Part shown: positions 25,568 through 33,358 of the stretch, in pieces | Numbering within the stretch: position 1 is the first letter of the stretch | How the letters are laid out: the number at the start of each line of letters is the position of its first letter | Assembly: GCF_010682065.1 (NCBI RefSeq) | Contig: NZ_JAAGWG010000019.1 | Span: 1-64,000 of the forward strand | Source of the DNA: Blastococcus saxobsidens | GTDB lineage: Bacteria > Actinomycetota > Actinomycetes > Mycobacteriales > Geodermatophilaceae | Length of the DNA stretch: 64,000 nt | Reading direction: 5' to 3' | Translations under genes and position numbers: made by a program | The notes under the pieces: model-generated | What the model saw: the letters and a program-made list of their open reading frames with translations, nothing else | Databases searched by the model: none | Told to the model about the DNA's origin: nothing

Positions 25568-27076
25568 TCAGACCACCAGGCTGAGCAGCGCGGCGATGGC
25601 GAACCCCACCACCCCGATCAGCGTCTCCATCACCGTCCAGGTGCGCAGGGTGGTGGCGACGTCCATCTTCAGGAACCGGCCGACCAGCCAGAACCCCGAG
25701 TCGTTGACGTGCGAGAGCACCGTGGCGCCGCAGGCGATGGCGATGACGACGAGCGCGACGTCGAGCTCCGACAGGTCGGCGGTGGCGACGGCGGGCGCGA
25801 TGAGCGCGGCCGTGGTGAGGAGGGCGACGGTGGCCGAGCCCTGCGCGACCCGCAGGCAGGTGGCGACGACGAACGCGGCCACGATCACCGGCAGCCCCAG
25901 CCCGTCCAGGCTCTCGGCGAGCGCGGCGCCGATCCCGCTGGCCCGCAGGACGCCACCGAACATGCCACCGGCACCGGTGATCAGGATGATGGCGCAGACC
26001 GGCGCCAGCGAGGAGTTGAGCAGCTCCTCGACCTCGCCCCGCGAGAACCGCTCACGGCTCAGGACGACGGCGGCGACCAGGACGGTGATGAGCAGGGCCA
26101 CCGGCGTCTGGCCGATGAGCCGCAGCGCGACGACCCACGTGGCGTCCCCGTCCACGACGCCCGTGGTGGCCAGCGTGTTCAGCCCGGTGTTGAACAGGAT
26201 CAGCACCAGGGGCAGCAGCAGCAGCGACAGCACGGTGCCGAACCGCGGTTCGGTGCGCGCGGGCCGCCGGGTCGCGACGTCCGTGCCGCCACCGGCCGGG
26301 GCGGCTCCACCCGTGCCGGGGGCCCGGCCCTCGTCCCGGCCCTGGTCCCGGCCCTGGTCACTGCCGTCGTCCACCGTGCCGCCGGGCAGCCGCTCGGCCG
26401 GCCCGCTGCCGGCGCTGAACGCGTCGGGGACCGGCAGCGGGAAGCGGTGGCCGGCCCACTTGCTGAACAGGTAGGAGGCGATGAACCAGGTGGGCAGTCC
26501 GACCACCAGGCCGACGACGACCAGCAGGCCGATGTTCGCGCCGAGGATGTCCCCCGCGCCGACGGGGCCCGGGTGCGGGGGGACGAACGCGTGCATGACG
26601 GCGAAGGCGCCGGCCGAGGGCAGCGCGTAGAGCAGCAGCGAGCCGCCGAACTGCCGGGCGACGCTGAAGATGATCGGGAGGAAGACGACGAAACCGGCGT
26701 CGAAGAAGATCGGGAAGCCGAAGAGCAGCGAGGCGACGCCGAGCGCCAGCGGGGCGCGCTTCTCCCCGAAGCGGCTGATCAGGGTGTCGGCGAGCACCGT
26801 GGCGCCGCCGGTGACCTCGAGCAGCTTGCCGATCATGGCGCCCAGGCCCACCAGCAGCGCCACGCTGGCGAGCGTGGACCCGAACCCCGCGAGCATCGTG
26901 TCGATGACCTCGCCCGTGGGGATGCCGGTGGCCAGCGCGGTGATGAGGCTGACCAGGACCAGCGCCACGAAGGCGTGGACCTTGAATTTCATGACCAGGA
27001 CGAGCAGCACGGCGACGGCGGCGACCGCGATCAGCAGCAGCGGACCGGTTCCCAGCGCCGGGACGACTTCTTCCAT
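25568..27076 (-). CDS. GntP family gluconate:H+ symporter
   Basis: Inner-membrane permease for gluconate or a related sugar acid. 502 aa, with about 12-14 hydrophobic segments; typical features are the N-terminal FKVHAFVALVLVSLITALATG, AFVPPHPGPVGA (GntP loop) and the conserved end HVNDSGFWLVGRFL. A Gly/Pro/Asp/Arg-rich cytoplasmic insert of about 60 residues lies mid-protein. ATG 27076. No gluconate kinase or regulator gene is adjacent, so the substrate is assigned from family only. Confidence 0.9.
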   Translation of the reverse strand: MEEVVPALGTGPLLLIAVAAVAVLLVLVMKFKVHAFVALVLVSLITALATGIPTGEVIDTMLAGFGSTLASVALLVGLGAMIGKLLEVTGGATVLADTLISRFGEKRAPLALGVASLLFGFPIFFDAGFVVFLPIIFSVARQFGGSLLLYALPSAGAFAVMHAFVPPHPGPVGAGDILGANIGLLVVVGLVVGLPTWFIASYLFSKWAGHRFPLPVPDAFSAGSGPAERLPGGTVDDGSDQGRDQGRDEGRAPGTGGAAPAGGGTDVATRRPARTEPRFGTVLSLLLLPLVLILFNTGLNTLATTGVVDGDATWVVALRLIGQTPVALLITVLVAAVVLSRERFSRGEVEELLNSSLAPVCAIILITGAGGMFGGVLRASGIGAALAESLDGLGLPVIVAAFVVATCLRVAQGSATVALLTTAALIAPAVATADLSELDVALVVIAIACGATVLSHVNDSGFWLVGRFLKMDVATTLRTWTVMETLIGVVGFAIAALLSLVV

Positions 27077-27205
27077 GACGGGCCTCTCGGGTCGACGGTG
27101 ACCCCACCGCGCACCACGGTGAGCGGGGCCACCCTCTCAGAGGAGGCACGCCACCGGACCCCTCCCCGGTCACGATCGGGCCGCGATCCGGGCAGGGGTG
27201 CGCCG

Positions 27206-27676
27206 TCAGCAGCAGGCGGTCGCGAGCCGGTCGGCGCCGGTGCCCTCGGGCGCGCAGCACGAGCCGTCCCCGGCAACCTCCGCCGACGTCGCGCCCTCCA
27301 GGTCGGGGCGGGCGTCGGCCGTGACCGTGTAGACCTCCCACGGCTCCCCGCCCGGGCCGGTCACCCACACCTTGTCCTGGACGGCGTAGCAGCAGGTGGT
27401 GCCGTCCTCGACGCGGGTGGCCAGGCCGGCGTCGGCGAGCCGGTTCGTCGCCGCGGTGACCTCGTCGGTGGACGCCACCTCCACGCCGAGGTGGTCCATG
27501 CGGGTGGGCTCGCCGGCCTCGCCCTCGAGCAGCACCAGCTTCAGCGGCGGCTCGGCGACGGCGAAGTTGGCGTACCCGGGCCGCCGCTTGGCCGGCGCGG
27601 TGTCGAACAGGCGCGAGTAGAACGCGACGGCCGCCTCGAGGTCGGCGACGCGGAGGGCCAGCTGGATCCGGGACAC
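27206..27676 (-). CDS. ArsI/CadI-like VOC metalloenzyme
   Basis: 156-aa vicinal-oxygen-chelate protein. It resembles mycobacterial CadI (Rv2641) and ArsI C-As lyases, which split organoarsenicals with Fe(II). Visible: ALRVADLEAAVAFYSRLF, ANFAVAEPPLKLVLLE, DHLGVEV (metal His), the paired Cys motif TTCCYA that binds the arsenical, and EPWEVYTV (metal Glu). The C-terminal tail carries two more CC pairs. GTG 27676 has a strong GGAGG site. It is divergent from arsR-acr3-arsC, the same layout as in M. tuberculosis Rv2641-Rv2643, so ArsR control is likely. Confidence 0.88.
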   Translation of the reverse strand: MSRIQLALRVADLEAAVAFYSRLFDTAPAKRRPGYANFAVAEPPLKLVLLEGEAGEPTRMDHLGVEVASTDEVTAATNRLADAGLATRVEDGTTCCYAVQDKVWVTGPGGEPWEVYTVTADARPDLEGATSAEVAGDGSCCAPEGTGADRLATACC

Positions 27677-27698
27677 GATTACCTCCTGGAAGGGAAGA

Positions 27699-27716
27699 CA
27701 TCGACGGACGTCGATG
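27699..27716. promoter_or_regulatory. Palindrome in the cadI/arsI-like leader
   Basis: CATCGA-CGGACG-TCGATG: perfect 6-base arms, 22 bases upstream of the VOC gene start. Candidate second ArsR site. Confidence 0.4.
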
Positions 27717-27740
27717 CATGAACCGAGAATGAACACCGGA

Positions 27741-27763
27741 CATCGATACTTGTCAATACGATG
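27741..27763. promoter_or_regulatory. Candidate ArsR operator between divergent ars genes
   Basis: CATCGATA, 8 bases, TACGATG: inverted arms over the overlapping -35 regions of the arsR (+) and VOC (-) promoters. The position is right for ArsR repression of both directions. Confidence 0.5.
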
Positions 27764-27777
27764 CCGATCGTTATGAT
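27750..27777 (+). promoter_or_regulatory. Predicted arsR operon promoter
   Basis: TTGTCA (27750-27755) and TATGAT (27772-27777), 16-base spacer. The predicted start of transcription is around 27784. A minus-strand TTGACA at 27756-27751 overlaps it and probably drives the VOC gene. Confidence 0.65.
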
Positions 27778-27809
27778 CGACGCCGATGTCTGAAACCCAG
27801 GAGTTGACG

Positions 27810-28148
27810 ATGAGCGAACCCGGTCTGGCGTGCTGCACGCCGCTGTCCGGCACCGCGATGTCCGCCGAGCAGGCCGAGCAGGTCGCCGCGCTGCTCAAGG
27901 CGCTCGCCGACCCGGTGCGGCTGCGGCTGGTCAGCCTCATCGCCTCCAGCGCCACCGGCGAGGCCTGCGTCTGCGACCTCAACGACGCCTTCGACCTCAC
28001 CCAGGCCACGATCAGCCACCACCTCAAGGTGCTGCACTCGGCCGGTGTGCTCGACCGCGACAAGCGCGGGGTGTGGGTCTACTACGCGGTCCGGCCCGAG
28101 GCGCTGACCGCCGTCGCCACCCTGTTCAGCACGGCCGTGCGCGCATGA
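27810..28148 (+). CDS. arsR: ArsR family arsenic-responsive repressor
   Basis: 112-aa winged-helix metalloregulator. The recognition helix region is DLTQATISHHLKVLHSAGVL. Two Cys sets suit As(III): an N-terminal pair C8-C9 (LACCTP) and C53/C55 in EACVCDL; this resembles Corynebacterium ArsR, whose site uses an N-terminal Cys pair and one further Cys. ATG 27810 is chosen because CAGGAG lies 6-7 bases upstream; ATG 27786 would be almost leaderless. Its stop overlaps the acr3 start by 4 bp. It should release DNA when As(III) binds. Confidence 0.92.
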   Translation: MSEPGLACCTPLSGTAMSAEQAEQVAALLKALADPVRLRLVSLIASSATGEACVCDLNDAFDLTQATISHHLKVLHSAGVLDRDKRGVWVYYAVRPEALTAVATLFSTAVRA

Positions 28149-29269
28149 GCGACGCCGTCCGCGAGACCGCACGCACCGACGTCCCCGCCGACGCCCCGGT
28201 CCTGCAGAAGCTGGCCACCCTGGACCGCTTCCTGCCGGTCTGGATCGTCGCCGCGATGGCGTTGGGCCTGGCGCTGGGCCGCTGGGTCCCGGGCCTGGAC
28301 GACGCGCTCTCGGCGGTGGAGGTGGGCAACGTCAGCCTGCCGATCGCCGTCGGTCTGCTGCTGATGATGTACCCGGTGCTGGCCAAGGTCCGGTACTCCG
28401 AGCTCGACCGGGTCACCGGCGACCGGAAGCTGCTGGGCGCCAGCCTGGTGCTCAACTGGGTGCTCGGCCCGGCGCTGATGTTCGCCCTGGCCTGGCTGCT
28501 GCTGCCCGACCTGCCCGAGTACCGGACCGGCCTGATCATCGTGGGCCTGGCCCGCTGCATCGCGATGGTGCTGATCTGGAACGACCTGTCCTGCGGTGAC
28601 CGGGAGGCCGGCGCCGTCCTGGTCGCCATCAACTCGGTGTTCCAGATCGTGGCCTTCGCCGCGCTCGGCTGGTTCTACCTGCAGGTGCTGCCCGGCTGGC
28701 TCGGCCTGTCCACGACGTCGGCGGAGTTCAGCTTCTGGGCGATCGTGGTGTCGGTCCTGGTCTTCCTCGGCATCCCGCTGGTCGCCGGGTTCCTCACCCG
28801 CACGATCGGCGAGCGGCGCAAGGGCCGTGACTGGTACGAGGGCCGCTTCCTGCCGAAGATCGGTCCCGTCGCCCTCTACGGGCTGCTGTTCACGATCGTC
28901 ATGCTCTTCGCCCTCCAGGGCGACGCGATCACCTCCCAGCCCTGGGACGTCGCCCGCATCGCGCTGCCGCTGCTGGCCTACTTCGCGCTGATGTTCGGCG
29001 GCTCGTTCCTGCTCGGCATGCGGCTTCGCCTGGGCTATGCGAAGACGGCGACCTTGGCCTTCACCGCGGCCGGCAACAACTTCGAGCTGGCCATCGCCGT
29101 CGCCATCGGCACCTTCGGCGTCACCAGCGGGCAGGCGCTGGCCGGCGTCGTCGGCCCGCTCATCGAGGTGCCGGTGCTCGTCGCCCTGGTCTACGTGTCC
29201 CTCTGGGCCGCCCGCCGCTGGTTCCCGGGCGACCCCACCGTCCCGGCACCGGCGAGGAGCGCCCGATGA
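28145..29269 (+). CDS. acr3: Acr3 arsenite efflux permease
   Basis: Exports As(OH)3 across the membrane. 374 aa with about ten hydrophobic segments; the family signature LARCIAMVLIWNDLSCGD carries the essential membrane Cys (C138), and NNFELAIAVAIGTFG carries the conserved Glu. Start ATG 28145 overlaps the arsR stop (ATGA), and its own stop overlaps the next arsC by 4 bp: one tightly coupled resistance operon. Confidence 0.96.
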   Translation: MSDAVRETARTDVPADAPVLQKLATLDRFLPVWIVAAMALGLALGRWVPGLDDALSAVEVGNVSLPIAVGLLLMMYPVLAKVRYSELDRVTGDRKLLGASLVLNWVLGPALMFALAWLLLPDLPEYRTGLIIVGLARCIAMVLIWNDLSCGDREAGAVLVAINSVFQIVAFAALGWFYLQVLPGWLGLSTTSAEFSFWAIVVSVLVFLGIPLVAGFLTRTIGERRKGRDWYEGRFLPKIGPVALYGLLFTIVMLFALQGDAITSQPWDVARIALPLLAYFALMFGGSFLLGMRLRLGYAKTATLAFTAAGNNFELAIAVAIGTFGVTSGQALAGVVGPLIEVPVLVALVYVSLWAARRWFPGDPTVPAPARSAR

Positions 29270-29913
29270 CCGACAAGTCCCTCCCCGGCCTGCTCGCACC
29301 GGAGGCCTCGCTGCACCGACTCGCCGACGATCTGGCCGCCCGCTTCGCCGGCGTCTTCGCCCGCGAGACGATCGACCGGTACGTCTTCGAGTCCTACACG
29401 GCCCTGGCCCGCACGGCGAAGGTCACCACCCACCTGCCGGTCCTCGCCGGGCGGTTCGCGACCGAGCGGCTCACCGCGCTGGCCCAGTCGAAGGGCGCGC
29501 TGACCAGCGACGCCTGCGAGGTCCTGTTCGTCTGCGTGCAGAACGCCGGCCGCTCGCAGATGGCCGCCGGCCTGCTGCAGCTGCACGGCGGCGACCGCGT
29601 GCACGTGCGCTCGGCCGGTTCCCAGCCCGCGCCCGGTGTCGACGACGCCGTGGTGGCCGCCATGGCCGAGGTCGGCGTCGACCTCACGGCCGAGTTCCCC
29701 AAGCCGCTCACCGACGACGTCGTCCGCGCTGCCGACGTCGTCGTGACCATGGGCTGCGGCGACGCCTGCCCGGTCTACCCCGGCAAGCGCTACCTGGACT
29801 GGCAGGTGCGCGACCCCGCCGGCCTCACCCTCGGCGAGGTCCGCGCGATCCGCCACGACATCGACGTCCGGGTCCGGGCGCTGCTCGCCGAGCTGCAGCC
29901 CAGCCCCGCCTGA
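29266..29913 (+). CDS. arsC: Arsenate reductase with N-terminal helical domain (LMW-PTP fold)
   Basis: Reduces As(V) to As(III) for export by Acr3. 215 aa: residues 1-80 are a helical extension (LHRLADDLAARF, AKVTTHLPVLAGRFATERL) seen in some actinobacterial arsenate reductases; residues 85-215 are an LMW-PTP-like domain with the CX5R loop CVQNAGR (C90-R96) and MGCGDACPVYPGKRYLDW, which holds the further Cys and the general acid. Mycothiol/mycoredoxin-dependent chemistry is likely by analogy with Corynebacterium. Overlaps acr3 by 4 bp. Confidence 0.93.
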   Translation: MTDKSLPGLLAPEASLHRLADDLAARFAGVFARETIDRYVFESYTALARTAKVTTHLPVLAGRFATERLTALAQSKGALTSDACEVLFVCVQNAGRSQMAAGLLQLHGGDRVHVRSAGSQPAPGVDDAVVAAMAEVGVDLTAEFPKPLTDDVVRAADVVVTMGCGDACPVYPGKRYLDWQVRDPAGLTLGEVRAIRHDIDVRVRALLAELQPSPA

Positions 29914-29933
29914 ACCCCTCCGAGAGGAACTCC

Positions 29934-30347
29934 GTGCCCGACAAGCCCAGCGTCCTGTTCGTCTGCGTGCACAACGCCGGCCGCTCCCAGATGGCGGCCG
30001 GCTGGCTGCGCCACCTGGCCGGCGACGGCGTCGAGGTCCGCTCGGCGGGCTCCGTCCCCGGCGACCAGATCAACCCGTCCGCGGTGCAGGCGATGGCCGA
30101 GGTCGGGATCGACATCTCCGACCAGCGGCCCAAGGTGCTCACCACCGACGCGGTCGAGGCCTCCGACGTCGTCATCACCATGGGCTGCGGTGACGCCTGC
30201 CCGATCTTCCCGGGCAAGCGCTACCTGGACTGGGCGCTGGAGGACCCGGCCGGCAAGGGCGTGGAGTCCGTCCGGCCGATCCGCGACGAGATCGAGGGGC
30301 GGATCCGCGGCCTGCTCGCCGAGCTCGGGGTCAGCTCCCCCGCCTGA
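29934..30347 (+). CDS. arsC: Arsenate reductase, single-domain (LMW-PTP fold)
   Basis: Second As(V) reductase of the operon, 137 aa, with CX5R loop CVHNAGR (C11-R17) and GCGDACPIFPGKRYLDW. It is clearly a paralogue of the C-terminal domain of the preceding gene but lacks the helical extension. GTG 29934 has a GAGAGGAAC ribosome site. Last gene of the ars operon; its 3' end overlaps the convergent GXWXG gene by 17 bp. Confidence 0.93.
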   Translation: MPDKPSVLFVCVHNAGRSQMAAGWLRHLAGDGVEVRSAGSVPGDQINPSAVQAMAEVGIDISDQRPKVLTTDAVEASDVVITMGCGDACPIFPGKRYLDWALEDPAGKGVESVRPIRDEIEGRIRGLLAELGVSSPA

Positions 30348-30879
30348 GCAGGAAGAAGAACGGGTCGGGCAGGCCGCGCAGGTCCATCAGGCCCAGCCGG
30401 ACGTCGTCGGACACCCGGCGGAAGACGTCGATGATCGGCAGCGCGTCGTAGACCATCGCCGCGGTCCGCACGCCCCGGTGCTCGACCGCGCGCAGCCGGG
30501 CCCGCGGCTTGGTCGTCGTCACCAGCGGGCGGACGGCGCGGAACGCCAGCCGTGCCGCCCGGGAGTGCGCGAGCCCGGGCCGGTCGCGCAGCACGCCGAT
30601 CGGGACCAGGGCCGGGTCCACCGGGCGCGGCCCGGCGGCCGTCGCGAACAGCAGCGGGTGCACGGTCTCGGCGTCGAGGAACTCCTTGCCGTACCAGCCG
30701 TATGCCTCCAGCAGCCCGTCCAGCGGCGAGCCGGTGGGCAGCCCGCTCCCCCGCCACCGGCCGAGCATCGCCGCCGGCTCGACCGCCTCGAGGGAGTCGA
30801 ACCAGGCCAGCGCCTCGGCCGGCGTCGTGCCGAGGGCGTACCCGGCGAGCCGGTCGGCGTCGGTGGAGCCCGCGGTCAT
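30331..30879 (-). CDS. GXWXG / DUF4334 domain protein
   Basis: 182-aa protein with the N-terminal GXWXG motif (MLGRWRGSGLPTG, about 34) and the C-terminal DUF4334 end (YDALPIIDVFRRV, GLMDLRGLPDPFFFLL). No biochemical role is established for the family. ATG 30879 overlaps the stop of the upstream DUF4177 gene by 4 bp, so the two are co-translated. The 3' end overlaps the ars operon. Confidence 0.82.
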   Translation of the reverse strand: MTAGSTDADRLAGYALGTTPAEALAWFDSLEAVEPAAMLGRWRGSGLPTGSPLDGLLEAYGWYGKEFLDAETVHPLLFATAAGPRPVDPALVPIGVLRDRPGLAHSRAARLAFRAVRPLVTTTKPRARLRAVEHRGVRTAAMVYDALPIIDVFRRVSDDVRLGLMDLRGLPDPFFFLLRRGS

Positions 30880-31085
30880 GCCACGGGGCGCTCGAAGGTG
30901 ACCAGCACGCCCTCGACCCCGCCGGGGCCGATGCGTCCCTTGACCTCCACGGAGGTGATGGCCTTGAGCTGCCACCCCTCGCGGGCATGCTGGTTGAGCA
31001 CCTTCTCCAGCTTCCCGCCGGACATCTTGCCGCCGATCATCCCCTCGCGGATCTCCTCGACCTTGTACTCGTAGCGCGCTGCCAT
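30876..31085 (-). CDS. DUF4177 family small protein
   Basis: 69-aa protein with the DUF4177 pattern: YEYKVEEIREG at the start and LNQHAREGWQLKAIT in the middle, ending in a short strand. Function unknown. ATG 31085; its stop overlaps the downstream GXWXG gene (ATGA), forming a two-gene operon. Confidence 0.8.
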   Translation of the reverse strand: MAARYEYKVEEIREGMIGGKMSGGKLEKVLNQHAREGWQLKAITSVEVKGRIGPGGVEGVLVTFERPVA

Positions 31086-31156
31086 GACCGCTCCTGTCCT
31101 CGTCGTGGAGCACCCACCCTGCCGGTTCCGGCGGCCCGTGGCGAGAGGGGCGGACG

Positions 31157-32257
31157 TCAGCCCCGGACGGCGGCCAGCGCCCGCTCGAGCTCCGGTGTCA
31201 GCAGCGGGATCGGCTGGGTGTCGTCGGTCGCGACCGGACGGCGGGGTGCGGCGACGAAGGGGCTGTGCACGGCGGCCGCGACGGCGTCCGGGTGCACCTG
31301 CGCGGCCCGGACGCGCTGCCCGGGAACCGGAGCGCCCGGCACGGCGACCGGCGTCGGCACGACCGCCGCCCAGCGAGCGGCACCGGCGCCGAAGGCCGTC
31401 GCCGACAGCGCGGCCAGCTCGACCCACTGCCGGCCGGTGAACTGCAGCCGGTGGACGTCGTCCTGCCGCGAGCGGACCGTCGCCCGGAAGATCACGTGCG
31501 CCGCACGGTCGGGCACCCGGATGGCCAGCTCCACGTCGGATCCGACGGCGGCACCCACCCCCCGGACCCGCACCTGGGCACCGCCGAGGGAGACGTCGAC
31601 CAGCCGCGCCGGCGCCCCGTCGACGACCGCCTGCATCGTGGCGGGGAACCGGTGGGCGTCCCGGCGCTCGGCGGAGAAGCGGGGGTCCCGGATGCGGCGG
31701 ATCCCGGCCAGCACGAACCCCAGCGTGACGGCCACCCAGAGGACCGGGACCAGGGTGGTGCCGCCCAGCCCGTGCCGGGTCGGCGTCCAGCCGGCGACGC
31801 AGGCCGCCGTCCAGAGCAGGCTGCCGACGAGGACGGCGGCCAGCGCGACGAGCACGGCCGGCACCCGGGCGCGGGTGCGCTCCTCACCGGTGCGGCCCTT
31901 CGCGGTGACGGCGAACCGACCGGTGCCCCGGAGGACGAGGGTGAGGGTGGCGGCCAGGTTGGAGAGCAGCCGCACCACCTCGAACAGCAGCGAGAACCGC
32001 GCGGGGGCGAACCCCCGGGACAGCAGCGTGAGGGCGACCTGCTGCAGCAGGAACGGGATGCCGGCCATGAGCGCGAACTCGGCCGGCGGCGCCTCGACCG
32101 GGAAGAGCCCGGTGACCAGGACGGCCACTGGCACGAGCGCCAGGCCGAGGGTCCGCCACGAGTCGAACCAGGCCGACAGCGAGTAGAGGTAGCCCAGCCG
32201 CTGGCGCACGGTCAGCCCGGAGGCGGTGAGCGGGTTGTCCTGCCGCAGGACCTGCAT
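31157..32257 (-). CDS. C-terminal membrane/PilZ fragment of the cellulose-synthase-like gene
   Basis: 366-residue open part after the internal TGA, starting at an ATG within GRGAMQVL if translated separately. It carries about five membrane segments (the channel half) and the PilZ domain with its RxxxR-like RRDAHR and DVSLGG cyclic-di-GMP motifs. There is no ribosome site before the ATG, so independent translation is doubtful. Confidence 0.55.
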   Translation of the reverse strand: MQVLRQDNPLTASGLTVRQRLGYLYSLSAWFDSWRTLGLALVPVAVLVTGLFPVEAPPAEFALMAGIPFLLQQVALTLLSRGFAPARFSLLFEVVRLLSNLAATLTLVLRGTGRFAVTAKGRTGEERTRARVPAVLVALAAVLVGSLLWTAACVAGWTPTRHGLGGTTLVPVLWVAVTLGFVLAGIRRIRDPRFSAERRDAHRFPATMQAVVDGAPARLVDVSLGGAQVRVRGVGAAVGSDVELAIRVPDRAAHVIFRATVRSRQDDVHRLQFTGRQWVELAALSATAFGAGAARWAAVVPTPVAVPGAPVPGQRVRAAQVHPDAVAAAVHSPFVAAPRRPVATDDTQPIPLLTPELERALAAVRG

Positions 32258-32278
32258 GGCCCCGCGGCCCCAGCGACG

Positions 32279-33283
32279 TCACTGGGCGTAGAAGGCGTCC
32301 GGGCTGCCCGCGGCCAGGCCCCGGGCGAGCACCTCGTTGTGGTACGCGCTCCGCCAGCCGGCGCGGTGCAGCTTCATGGTCGTGTGGAAGTCCTCGGTGA
32401 GCGACTGCGTGGCCACGCCGCCGATCTCCCGCAGCGCGTCGGCACGCAGGACCGCGTTCGTCCCGCACCAGAAGGCCGCTCCGGCGTGGTGCTTGCCCGG
32501 CTGGATCACCCGGTAGAAGAGCGACTCCTCGTGCAGGTCGGCGTCGGCGCGCAGGTGCTCGAAGGACGTCGTGTTGTAGAAGTGCTGCGGGGTCTGCACC
32601 AGGGCCAGCCGGTCGTCGGCGAAGTAGGGCACCGTGCGGGCGAGGAACTCCGGGTCCGGCACGTGGTCGGCGTCGAACACCGCCACCAGCTCGGTGCGCA
32701 CCAGGCCCAGCGCGTGGTTGAGGTTGCCCGCCTTGGCGTGGTCGTGCTCCGGCCGGCTGACGTAGCGGGCGCCCAGGGCGGTGACCATCTCCTCCACCTC
32801 GAGGCGGTCGCCGTCGTCGAGCACCCAGGTCTCGTGGTCCCCGGTCATCGCCAGGCAGGCGGCGACGGTGGGCAGCAGCACGTCGAGGTGCTCGTCGTAG
32901 GTGGCGATGAGCACGGTGACCGACGGCGCCGGGCCGGGCCGCGGTGCCGGGACCCGGGCGGGTGCCACGTCCCACGTCGTCATCACGAACAGCACGAGCG
33001 CGATGCCGCCGTAGAGCTCCAGGGCCAGGAACGGCACCCCGAGCCACAGCGCCGGGCCCTCCGGGAGCGTGGTCAGCACACGCCACCCGAGGTAGCCGGC
33101 GGTGGCCACGATCGCGGCGACCGCCACGGTCCGGACGACGAGCAGCCGCAGCGCGCTCTCCGGCGCCGGGACGGCGTCCCGTGCCCCGGTCGGGCGCCCG
33201 AGGCCGGCGGTGGCGTACCCACCGGCGGCCCGGCCGGGCCCGGGCAGGGCGCTGCCCCGGGCGGCGGCCGCGGGAGTGCTCAC
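32279..33283 (-). CDS. N-terminal catalytic fragment of the cellulose-synthase-like gene
   Basis: 334-residue open part before the internal TGA. It contains the first Asp, DADH and TED motifs of the glycosyltransferase and ends at FYAQ, inside the QxxRW motif. On its own it is not expected to be active. Confidence 0.6.
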   Translation of the reverse strand: MSTPAAAARGSALPGPGRAAGGYATAGLGRPTGARDAVPAPESALRLLVVRTVAVAAIVATAGYLGWRVLTTLPEGPALWLGVPFLALELYGGIALVLFVMTTWDVAPARVPAPRPGPAPSVTVLIATYDEHLDVLLPTVAACLAMTGDHETWVLDDGDRLEVEEMVTALGARYVSRPEHDHAKAGNLNHALGLVRTELVAVFDADHVPDPEFLARTVPYFADDRLALVQTPQHFYNTTSFEHLRADADLHEESLFYRVIQPGKHHAGAAFWCGTNAVLRADALREIGGVATQSLTEDFHTTMKLHRAGWRSAYHNEVLARGLAAGSPDAFYAQ

Positions 33284-33303
33284 CCCGCAGGCATCGACAC
33301 ACC

Positions 33304-33333
33304 GGCTCCCCCGGTGCATCCCCCGTCGGGGTG
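33304..33333 (-). promoter_or_regulatory. GC-rich element upstream of the PilZ/cellulose-synthase-like gene
   Basis: On the minus strand: CACCCC, 2 bases, CGGGGG, 5 bases, CCGGGGG, ending 21 bp before the gene start. It resembles the element at 21206-21235 in front of the diguanylate cyclase. Confidence 0.3.
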
Positions 33334-33358
33334 AGTCCCGCGGCGGCGCGCGGGCGGG

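Larger units (their letters stand above)
31157..33283 (-). pseudogene. Cellulose-synthase-like glycosyltransferase with PilZ domain, split by an in-frame TGA
   Basis: Family 2 membrane glycosyltransferase of BcsA type, which polymerises glucose into an exported polysaccharide under cyclic di-GMP control. Reading from GTG 33283: two membrane segments, then LIATYDEH, VLDDGDR, DHAKAGNLNHAL, the DADH motif and TEDFHTTMKLH. The next conserved motif, QxxRW, is interrupted: the sequence reads FYAQ, TGA (32281-32279), RRWGRGAMQVL, in the same frame. Downstream are further membrane segments, a PilZ domain (RRDAHRFPATMQ, DVSLGGAQVRV) and a tail to 31157. One base (CGA to TGA) would explain the stop. 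Without readthrough the protein lacks the acceptor motif, export channel and PilZ. No bcsB, bcsZ or bcsC gene is adjacent. Confidence 0.85.

Noticed and set aside
32279-32281. TGA as a selenocysteine codon in the cellulose-synthase-like gene
   Set aside because: The position is an arginine-type site in QxxRW, not a redox site, no selenocysteine-insertion-like hairpin is obvious after it, and no sel genes are in the window. A CGA to TGA change is simpler.
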